This document shows positions 9,601 to 16,700 of a DNA stretch of 32,515 bases, one piece after another. The stretch comes from Verrucomicrobiales bacterium. Its GTDB lineage: Bacteria > Verrucomicrobiota > Verrucomicrobiia > Limisphaerales > UBA9464. The number at the start of each line of letters is the position of its first letter. The stretch's first letter is position 1. The notes under the pieces are model-generated. The model ran no database searches, was not told the DNA's origin, and saw only the letters and a program-made list of their open reading frames with translations. Location of the stretch: the NCBI GenBank assembly GCA_005793375.1, contig SXSK01000295.1, positions 1-32,515 on the forward strand, written 5' to 3'. Both the position numbers and the translations under genes were made by a program.

Positions 9601-10001
9601 GTCTGAAGCGATTGTACCGCGTTTGTCAGCTGGTTGAGTCGCAGATACGCGCATCCCTTAATATAGTGCGCTGCGGCCGAACCCGCGTCGTAGACCAAGA
9701 CTTCATCGGCATGTCGAACGGCTTCATGCGGATTGTTTGATCGCAAAAAGGCATTTGCGAGGTTGAGATGCACATCCGGATTGTTTGGGTTCATCGCCGC
9801 CGCCCGCTGAAACACCTCGATCGCCTTGGTGGCTTCCCCCTTCTCCAAATAGGTCTTCCCCGAATTCATCGAGACGGCGAATTCATTGGAGTCATCCGCT
9901 CGGTGGCTAAACCACCAAGCGGCTCCGGCAATCATTCCAATCAAGCCAGCTACCAAAAGAATGATCAACGGCCCCGAAATAGAACGGCGAGAAGCTTCCA
10001 T
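6645..10001 (-). CDS. Membrane-anchored TPR and FG-GAP/VCBS repeat protein with ASPIC/UnbV-like segment
   Basis: This is a 1118-residue protein of unknown exact role. A single membrane helix (about residues 11-31, PLIILLVAGLIGMIAGAAWW) is followed by TPR-type helical repeats (about 40-220; for example AAAMNPNNPDVHLNLANAFL). Then come FG-GAP-like calcium-loop repeats (DWNNDDLVDLIL, DLNNDLRADIVLA, DYDNDGWLDIVAW, DFDCDGDLDLVLE) that should form part of a beta-propeller. VKLRLLGNRSNSSGLGVKVE followed by AITVRWFDTQG resembles an ASPIC/UnbV domain. About 430 residues after it (from CPYLYASNGETNRFVTDLLG) match nothing I can name. By analogy with CRTAC1-like proteins the propeller faces outside the cytoplasm. 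The ATG at 10001 is 125 bases from the divergent pilT-like gene and gives a clean anchor, so I accept it. Confidence 0.9.
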   Translation of the reverse strand: MEASRRSISGPLIILLVAGLIGMIAGAAWWFSHRADDSNEFAVSMNSGKTYLEKGEATKAIEVFQRAAAMNPNNPDVHLNLANAFLRSNNPHEAVRHADEVLVYDAGSAAAHYIKGCAYLRLNQLTNAVQSLQTSQSIDQSVNAVAYQLGRAHAGLAQWLEAARQFEDITNFEKDTNAPIYLSAFYQLSQALLRQGQTEEAKKALAEHQRVNAGRQTSADNPALYENCVHTLARAPFAVEQPSQSGVPVQFVDVTASAFGSQAKELSGPIGLFDLNRRGVNDLLVRRGDSFVLLWNSNATFASQSDPLPAIAGNRYTQCLVGDIHGGDQGRYEDAVLLGDKGLQILRFATNGFVTDATQFGGVRQIQGVEGSLADLDFTGKLGLLLVTSEGRLRNFRNLGNGAFRDNTVTSGIPANITGVSAVTIHDWNNDDLVDLILTRKAEPPLLLLNQRGGGFSSSNQPVDWPPAQALALGDLNNDLRADIVLADAKRLTVFFGGLKEPRHVAARDNRITDIRLTDYDNDGWLDIVAWGGDGLQVWRNRGRNGFQEVTKQLGLPNLAAGAIRHLAVADFDCDGDLDLVLELDGAGLKLLRNDGGNANGMVKLRLLGNRSNSSGLGVKVEVASGLFRAIRTVERLPIAIGVGKRTKLEAITVRWFDTQGINSDVDVDKCQTWSLVELTTPGGSCPYLYASNGETNRFVTDLLGAAPIGLPMAQGRYIQADPEEFAWIGNDSNFRPRDGAYIVSLTEELREVLYLDEARLYWVDHPPGTEIHSTSKLLPGPPWIPHRLVQLSRQVPLRSASDLEGREVTALLQSVDGNKVSPAKLRAPQYRGLAEPHGVILDFGVLDVGRPLTLALTGWLRFGGGMANVAGSHQPEFPFPFPVLEAEGADGVWSPVDVRFGAPAGKTKTILVELAGLLKPGTRRLKISQAFEIHWDRIALFEANEPAANVFSTLPHTTELRARGYSEFASLPWTEPLTPRYDQLLQRPHWRMNVSGWVTRFGPVDALIAAKDNALALVAGGDELVMKFESNRLPKRLEGTVRDYFLWTVGWDKDADYHVAEGHRVEPLPWHGMNDESYGKQARPKLAADELHAHYNTRWIGPYTFGRQNIRLEARTP

Positions 10002-10034
10002 GCGTAACTGGAACTACCTTAACAGCCAAATCCC

Positions 10035-10048
10035 AGCTTGAACAAGCT
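10035..10048. promoter_or_regulatory. Dyad in the divergent intergenic region
   Basis: AGCTTGAACAAGCT is a perfect 6-bp inverted repeat around AA, 33 bases upstream of the FG-GAP gene start and 78 bases upstream of the pilT-like start. It could be an operator shared by the divergent genes. A chance dyad of this size is quite possible. Confidence 0.2.
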
Positions 10049-10126
10049 ATCTGTCGCCCCACTCTCAATCGTCCGGCCCCCAATTCACCGCGTCATCGAC
10101 CGGATCGTTCGGCATCCTGTCAATTT

Positions 10127-11263
10127 ATGGGATTCCGGGAGTTTCGTTCTTGGTCTGGACCTCCACATCGGGGTTTGATAGCCGCACAAGAGCTTCCTGT
10201 GATTCATCCAAGTCTCGACCGTTTGTTGGTGGGCGCCGTTGAACTAAACGCCTCAGATCTTCACATTGTGGCCGGCGTGCCAGCCGCATTCCGCGTCACG
10301 GGGGAAATCATCCTCGCCGACGAAGACGCCTTCGACGCCAACACGGTGACGGCCATGTCGTACTCCCTTCTCACCGATGCCCAACGCTTAAAGTTTGAGC
10401 AGGACTGGGAACTCTGCATTTCGGTGAAACACCCTAGAGCTGGCCGTATCCGAGTAACATTGTATCGACGAAATGGTGCTGCAGAAATGAGCCTCCGATT
10501 CTGTGGCGAAGCGGTCCAGACCCGCCAGGAACTTGGCCTGCCCCCAAAACTCGATGAGTTGGCCCGGCGTCCCAATGGTCTGATCCTCATCACCGGGGCA
10601 ACAGGTTCCGGAAAGACCACAACCCTGAATTATTTGGTGGATCTCATCAATTGTGAACGCCGCTGCAAGATCCTGACCATCGAGGATCCCATCGAGTTCA
10701 TTCACGAAAACCGTCGCGCGATCATCGTCCAACAGGAAGTGCTGACGGATGTCCGATCCTTCAACCGCGCCTTGATTCATGCCCTCCGCCAAGACCCAGA
10801 CGTTATGGTGATCGGGGAAATTCGTGACCACGAAGCCATTGCAACGGCGTTAACGGCTGCCGAAACCGGGCACCTGGTTTTGGCCACCATGCATTCTCCC
10901 GGTGTCACCCACGCTCTGGAACGAATCATCGGGGTATTCGAAGGCAGCGCTCAGCGCCAGGTAATCCTCCAGCTCGCCAACACACTCCAGGGAGTCATCG
11001 CCCAGGATCTTTTACCCAGCGTCGACCGTATGAAACGCGTTCTAGCCTACGAGTTAATGCTGACCAACCACGCCATTCGGACGATCATTCGACAGAACGA
11101 ATTGCATCACGTCTACAACGTCATGCAAACCCACCTTCGTGACGGCATGGTGCTCATGGACAAATGCCTGCACGACCTCTATAGCCACGCCCTGATCAGC
11201 TATGACACGGCCGTCAGCAAAGCCAAACATCCGGAACGATTCCAGATTCAAGACGGAAGCTGA
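10127..11263 (+). CDS. pilT: PilT-family type IV pilus retraction ATPase
   Basis: A hexameric cytoplasmic ATPase of the secretion-ATPase superfamily; PilT proteins depolymerise type IV pili and power twitching. Walker A GATGSGKT is at residues 157-164, the Asp box TIEDPIEFIH at 184-193, Walker B DVMVIGEIRD at 225-234 and the His box TGHLVLATMHS at 247-257. The N-terminal DRLLVGAVELNASDLHIVAG matches the PilT/PilU PAS-like domain. No zinc-binding tetracysteine motif or N2 domain is present, which argues against PilB/GspE. ATG 10127 has no good Shine-Dalgarno and adds about 25 residues to the usual N terminus; GTG at 10199 is an alternative. PilT versus PilU cannot be settled, and no other pilus gene is in the window except the decayed prepilin tail. 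Confidence 0.92.
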   Translation: MGFREFRSWSGPPHRGLIAAQELPVIHPSLDRLLVGAVELNASDLHIVAGVPAAFRVTGEIILADEDAFDANTVTAMSYSLLTDAQRLKFEQDWELCISVKHPRAGRIRVTLYRRNGAAEMSLRFCGEAVQTRQELGLPPKLDELARRPNGLILITGATGSGKTTTLNYLVDLINCERRCKILTIEDPIEFIHENRRAIIVQQEVLTDVRSFNRALIHALRQDPDVMVIGEIRDHEAIATALTAAETGHLVLATMHSPGVTHALERIIGVFEGSAQRQVILQLANTLQGVIAQDLLPSVDRMKRVLAYELMLTNHAIRTIIRQNELHHVYNVMQTHLRDGMVLMDKCLHDLYSHALISYDTAVSKAKHPERFQIQDGS

Positions 11264-11303
11264 TCCGTTCAAAACCACTTCGGGTCAATCGATCATTCCC
11301 ACC

Positions 11304-12365
11304 ATGAACCCCCTGCTGACCGCGCTTCGCCAGGCACCTCAATCCGACCCCACACAGGTATTTGGCAGACGCGATTGCCTGTACGCCACCGACCTGCTGA
11401 CCGCCGCCTTAGTCGAGTTCAACCTGTTTAGCTACCTCGCTCAACAGCCGCGATCCGCCAGCGACATCCAACTACACTTCGGAATTCACCAAAGGCCTCT
11501 GGATGTCTTGCTCACTCTCTTGGTCTCCTGGACCCTTCTCGAACGGATCTCCAGCGGGACGCCATCGGACACTAGTGAATATACTCTCACGCCCCTGGCA
11601 AAGGACTTCCTGACCGATAACTCTCCATGGTTCATTGGCCCTTATTATGCTTCCTTGAAAGAACGGCCTGTCGTAAACGATCTCCTTGCAGTCCTTCGGA
11701 CTGGCAAACCTGCGAACTGGGGTAGCCAAAAGACTCTCGCCGACTGGCACAGGTCCATGGAAACCCCTGATTTTGCCCAGTCGTTCACGGCGGCGATGGA
11801 TTGTCGCGGGGTCTTTCTGTCACAAGCCCTAGCCAAATCGCTCGACCTTTCCAATCGGCATCGGCTCCTCGATATCGCCGGGGGGTCCGGCATCTATTCT
11901 TGTGCTTTGGTTGCCGAAAATCCCGGGCTCAAAGCCACCGTTTTTGAAAAGCCCCCCGTCGATCGCATCGCTACCCAGTCCATTTCTAGTAGAGCAGCCT
12001 CGGATCGTGTTCAAGTGATCGCAGGCGACATGATGACCGCCCCCCTCCCAAGCGCTTTTGATGTCCATCTTTGGTCGAATGTCCTGCACGATTGGGATGT
12101 CCCAGAGGTGAAACAACTCATCCAGGCCTCCGCCACCGCCCTGCCGTCCGGCGGACTCTTCGTCATGCACGACGCCTTCTTGAATCGAGAGAAGTCCGGA
12201 CCGCGCCATGTTGCCGAGTACTCAGTCATGTTGATGCATTCCACCCAAGGCCGATGCTACGGCGTGGGCGAGATGGAGACATGGCTCGTGGATGCCGGAT
12301 TTGACTCGTTTCACTTCCAGGAGACGGCCGCCGCCCGTGGCTACTTAACTGCCATTAGGACATGA
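11304..12365 (+). CDS. SAM-dependent O-methyltransferase (Methyltransf_2 / ASMT-like)
   Basis: The protein has 353 residues from ATG 11304. Residues about 1-100 form a winged-helix dimerisation domain (LTAALVEFNLFSYLAQQP, then IHQRPLDVLLTLLVSW), typical of caffeic-acid/hydroxyindole-type O-methyltransferases. The SAM-binding glycine motif LLDIAGGSGIYS is at about 188-199, followed by ATVFEKPPV with the acidic ribose-binding residue. HLWSNVLHDWDVPEV (about 255-269) carries the His-Asp-Trp common to the family, including the usual catalytic base position. I chose ATG 11304 over an upstream ATG at 11202, which would overlap pilT by 62 bases and add a tail that mirrors the pilT reading. The substrate is unknown. 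The 40-base gap to pilT suggests cotranscription, without an obvious functional link. Confidence 0.9.
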   Translation: MNPLLTALRQAPQSDPTQVFGRRDCLYATDLLTAALVEFNLFSYLAQQPRSASDIQLHFGIHQRPLDVLLTLLVSWTLLERISSGTPSDTSEYTLTPLAKDFLTDNSPWFIGPYYASLKERPVVNDLLAVLRTGKPANWGSQKTLADWHRSMETPDFAQSFTAAMDCRGVFLSQALAKSLDLSNRHRLLDIAGGSGIYSCALVAENPGLKATVFEKPPVDRIATQSISSRAASDRVQVIAGDMMTAPLPSAFDVHLWSNVLHDWDVPEVKQLIQASATALPSGGLFVMHDAFLNREKSGPRHVAEYSVMLMHSTQGRCYGVGEMETWLVDAGFDSFHFQETAAARGYLTAIRT

Positions 12366-12545
12366 CCGTGCCAAGGTCTATGCCACTCCCGTGGTGACAA
12401 TGGGTTTAACTGCAATTCACCGATTGGGATTTGGTTCTCTGGACGATTTACCCCATGCGATTCCTGGTCATTCTATTGGGGCCTTCTGCCCGTGGGTGGG
12501 CCAAGCATTGCTTGACCCACCCACGCTCGTTCCATCGGAGGAGTA
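12366..12545. other. Intergenic holding a strong hairpin
   Basis: There is no coding potential here that I can defend. The only structure is the hairpin at 12491-12525, described separately. GGAGGAG at 12537-12543 looks like a Shine-Dalgarno for the degraded gene that follows, but the nearest in-frame triplet at a suitable distance is the rare start ATT at 12546. Confidence 0.4.
12491..12525. repeat. Large GC-rich hairpin, REP-like or terminator
   Basis: CGTGGGTGGGCCAAGC pairs with GCTTGACCCACCCACG around the 3-base loop ATT: 15 of 16 positions pair, with a single C-A mismatch. It lies 125 bases after the methyltransferase stop. The missing T tract and near symmetry fit a dispersed intergenic palindrome better than a classical terminator. 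No second copy is visible in this window. Confidence 0.6.
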
Positions 12546-13534
12546 ATTGGAAACCAACTGCTCACACAGTGCCGTCTCGCCTACCTGGATGCACCGCCGG
12601 TTAAACCCGAGCTAGATCCAGATCAGATTCCCAGGATCCGGTCCTCATTTTTGGACCTATCCGCCCAAGCTGATCCATTTCGAATCGAAGTGCATTTCCA
12701 GGGTGCAAGAATTGACTTGGCGTCATTCCAGTCAACCTCTAGCAGCCCTATTCATATCGCCCTCGACGGCAAACTGCCTTCCACTGTTCTGGGTACCGTT
12801 CAGTTTGGACGCACTTCTTACTGTTTTCAGAAGTCTTGCCCGGCGATTCAACGGATTGAGTTCCTGGTACCCCTGGAGCCAGAGGACTGGACGCTCACAA
12901 TCACCCAGATCCAAACGAATGCCGCCAGCTTCCACTTTCGAATTGAGGGATCAAAAACGGGTCCAGACGGCGAAGGAAGCAATCAAGCCAACTTCATCTC
13001 AAAATCGCGGCGAGTATTTATCCGACCTCAGAACTGGCTGATCCCGATCGCAGCCCAGCAGACAGGTGCTGTTCCACCCGAGGTTTTCAAATTATCTGGA
13101 AAGCCACCTTCGCAGGCCGTGATTCGCTGCCCATCGAGTCGAACGTCTCAATTGACGAGCCAAGTTCAATCACACTGGCCTCCGGTCTCAACGATGGACC
13201 GCATCACCTGCTGGCCTCATCTGCAGGCGGTCCGACTACATTTAAGGGTCAATTCCTAACTTATAGCCCGAAGGGGTTGGCATCAATTCGAGTGCAATCC
13301 TGGATTGAGCCCAAGAATCAGTCTTCGTTGGTCATTCGCCGCGTGGCTGACCGGAAATTGGTACTTTGGTCGGACAACACATCCGCTCAGCGCCTGGAAT
13401 ACACCACCACATTCCGAGGTCCTCACGACTGGATATCGCTGCGATCTACGCGTCGACTCTATCCTGGCATGAATGCTTTCCAGGTGCCTCCAGACCTGGA
13501 AACCGCCTTCTTCAGATTGGTCCCAGTACCATAA
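12546..13534 (+). pseudogene. Frameshifted gene for a secreted or surface protein of unknown function
   Basis: Coding-like sequence occupies two frames. Positions 12546 to about 13080 are open in one frame (for example RIEFLVPLEPEDWTLTITQI and NAASFHFRIEGS). From about 13080 the sense continues in another frame (GFQIIWKATFAGRDSLPIES, ITLASGLNDGPHHLLASSAG, LASIRVQSWIEPKNQSSLVI) to the stop at 13532-13534. The switch needs one inserted or deleted base (modulo 3) between about 13060 and 13095. The C-terminal phrase AFFRLVPVP is a common ending of verrucomicrobial extracellular proteins. There is no good start codon, and an in-frame stop at 12513-12515 bounds it upstream. I do not recognise a domain. 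A sequencing error would turn it back into an intact gene of about 330 codons. Confidence 0.6.
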
Positions 13535-13546
13535 AGTTCAGATAAT

Positions 13547-13572
13547 CCCGACGATGGCCCCCATCTCTCGGG
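13547..13572 (+). terminator. Terminator-like hairpin after the degraded gene
   Basis: CCCGA and GATGG pair with CCATC and TCGGG, separated by a small internal bulge and a CCC loop. It begins 13 bases after the stop at 13534 and is followed by a weak T-containing stretch (TAATTCATT). Position and shape suit a rho-independent terminator that separates the degraded gene from the giant gene. Confidence 0.4.
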
Positions 13573-13664
13573 TAATTCATTGATGTAGGCGAAAGCATCC
13601 CACACTGGTCCTAAATGAGGCAGTCGTATAACGGATCCGTCGGTCTATACTTAATTTCAGTCAA

Positions 13665-13695
13665 TTGACGGGTGCGACAATTTATGGAGTATAGG
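13665..13695 (+). promoter_or_regulatory. Candidate promoter for the giant gene
   Basis: TTGACG at 13665-13670 and TATAGG at 13690-13695 resemble sigma-70 hexamers, but the 19-base spacer is longer than optimal. The leader to ATG 13786 would be about 85 bases. Just before the ATG the octamer GAGCTAAT occurs twice (13767-13774 and 13780-13787), the second copy running into the start codon. No strong Shine-Dalgarno is present. Confidence 0.25.
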
Positions 13696-13785
13696 AAACC
13701 ATCAGTACCGAATCCCTGAGAAACTATTCTAGATCGTGTACTGTTTGCAATTCGGGCCGCACTCCAGAGCTAATTTAAAGAGCTA

Positions 13786-16700
13786 ATGTCGCTTGGAAAA
13801 TCCAACCATTCGCTAGAGACACTCGAGGCACGAGTGCTTCTATCTGGCGATGGATTGTGCGTCGCGAAGGACTTGGGCGCTCCAGACAGTATTGCGGATT
13901 TTGACGATTCCATTTCAGCCATTTTCATGGAGTTGACCAACGAAACCGCCGAGATCAGCGATGGTAGTGAAGGCGATTTTCTGGCTTCCTCAGACGATTT
14001 GGAGAACCTCCATCCGACTCCTGATGACGCGATCGAAGCGGCGCAAATCAGCGACGACGTAGTGACTACAGCGCCATCGACACATCGACTTTTAGAGCCC
14101 GCAGAAGCCCTCAACGCATCCGAGTACGGAGCCAATCCAAAACACTCGATACCCATCGTGGAGATCGACGTTCAGGTGTCAGTTCCGGCTATTTTGGTGG
14201 AAACTTTGCGTTCGGCCAACAGTCCACCTTCTTCTGTAACTAGTTTTGAATCAGAAAGTTTTGAATTAAGCAAACGCTCTGGAGGACGCGTCAGTCGCCA
14301 TGATGTCCCAGGAGAACAAGTTACTGGAGTTACTTCACTGCCCGATACAGGGACCCTTTCGGGAGCCGAAGTTTGGAGCGGAACCGAGAGCTACATTTGG
14401 GATTTGCGCAATGCAATTGGGACCGAAGGAGTGGATTGGGATGTCCTTAATATCACAGGGACGAGTGGAACACTCACGATCAACGCGACACCTAACGCAG
14501 GCGACCAATTCTCCATTCAAGTTACCGGGGTCAATGCCGGTGGGGCGATCGGTTTCGCCAGCGGGTTCGATGCTACCAAGAGTCATACTTGGCGGCTGGT
14601 ACATACAGAGAATGGAATTCTCGGGTTCAATCGGGAGTCCTTTGTTTTAAGTACTGCCAATTGGACCGCCGGTGGTAATCCTCTCGGCGCTGGCGGTTTC
14701 ATCATCGATCTTTCTACCGATGCAAAGGACCTGCTTCTTCGCTTCGTACCTACCTTTCCAACCGTCACCACCAACTCGTCCGACTCAACCGTTCCAACCC
14801 TCACCGAATTAGGCCCCGACCGGATCACGGGCAATTTGAATACGCGTGTCTTGCCCGACAACGCGGTAATCGGAGCCATCAATGAGGTGGTGGTTCATCC
14901 TGGAAAACCCGACTTGGCGTTTTTGGGATCCGTGAATGGCGGCGTGTGGAAATCGACCAACTTCAGTGCCTCCGCTCCTGCCGGCCCAACATGGGCTCCA
15001 ATCACTGAACAACTCGTCTCGTTGGCTATTAGTGATCTCGCGCTGAGCCCGTACGATGCCGATGGCGTCCTTCTCGGTGCCGGGACCAGCGTGAACAAGT
15101 TAGTTCTTTTCGCAGGGACAGGTTCTCTCAGCAGCGCAGCGGGACGGGGCGGCAGTGCAGCAGGAATCTTTCGTTCGCTGGATGGTGGAACCAACTGGAC
15201 CGAAGTGGGCAATTTTGATGGGCTCCGAGTCACCTCGATCGCGGCCTCCCGGCACACCCCGAACCTAGTGCTGGCTGCGACCGTAGATCTGACGAAGACT
15301 TCCGGGGGGGGTCCCGGCCGCGGCGGTTTGTATCTTTCGCCCAACAATGGGACCACTTGGTATCGGTTATCCGGTCAAGGCACTCTGCCCGAAGTCAACG
15401 CCAGTGATCTGGTCGAAGATCCCTCGACGGCGGGTCGGTTCTACGTTGCACTCGCCAGCACCGCAGCCACCGGCGCCAATGAACAAGGCATATGGCGCAC
15501 CGACAACGCCACGGCGAATCCCGCAACCACGACGATCAATTTCAACCGTCTTGTCACAGGCATGACGCTGAATGTCGACACCAACGGCCTGGACGATGAT
15601 GGCGACACCGTGGTTGACGAACCCAACGAAGGAATCGATGAAGCCTCCCGGATCCGATTAGCCGTGTCGTCTTCGGGCGCCAGTGAATCGATTTATGCGG
15701 CCTTATTATCCAACCGTCCCACGGTATCCGGCGGAACAGGCCTCGCCCTAACTCGGGTCTATCGCACCATCGACCAAGGCAACAATTGGACCGCTGTACC
15801 CGCGGCACCGCCGAATGCTCCAGCGCCAGCCACCAACCCCACGGGCCAGGCCTTCAATCATTTTGCCATCGCTGTCGATCCTACCAATGCAGCCACAGTC
15901 TATGTGGCCGGGGCCGTCAACTCGGTTTCTCCATTCTACGGCATCGCCTTCCGATTCGACGGCGCCACCTGGACTCAGATCACGGTGAATCAATCTGTCG
16001 CTATCGGCCCCGGCGCATTCAATTCCGCACCGCACGGCGACTTCCGCCGCTTGTTGTTCACCGAGAACGGTCAGGATTTAATCGCGGTTTCAGACGGCGG
16101 GATCTATCGGCTGAAGAATCCGAGAGTCGCCAATGTCACGCCGGTTTGGGAATACATCGGTGGAGGCCTCCGTATTTCAGAAGTCAGTCATTCCATCGCC
16201 TACGACCGAGTTCATAATGCCGTCTTCGGCGGACTGCAGGACAATGCCACCGTCCGCCAGACCGGAACACCCAACACTTGGGCCTCCATGTATGAGTTCG
16301 GGGATGGAAACTACATGGCCGTAGATTACAACCCTGCCCAGCCTGCCCAATCAGTTCGTTACTTCATGAGTAACAACTTTAGATTCTTTTTCAGCCAGAT
16401 CTTCACCGGTATCGACAACTCACTGGCTCGGACTCAACTGACCCTTCGTGCCGGCGCAAGTCTCGTAAACTTCAGTGGCCTGGATAACACCATCGCAATT
16501 CTTGGCCAACAGACCGATCAAGCCTTCCGCGGCTTCGATCACATCCCCTTCGCCACCAACGCTGCCACCTTCGGCCGCCTGCTCATGGGACGCGCTGGTC
16601 TTTACGAGAGCCTCGATGGCGGCGCCACACTGCTGGCTCCGCTCAATGATACCGCGAACCCTGCCAATTTTGTCAGCGCCTTGGCTTACGGAGGCTTCGA

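Noticed and set aside
10127-11263. PilB/GspE assembly or secretion ATPase instead of PilT
   Set aside because: The length, the N-terminal PilT-like domain, and the absence of a tetracysteine zinc motif and N2 domain favour PilT/PilU.
11202-11303. Upstream ATG as the methyltransferase start
   Set aside because: It would overlap the pilT-like gene by 62 bases and add a Lys/Ser/Thr-rich tail without family support. ATG 11304 starts just before the dimerisation domain.
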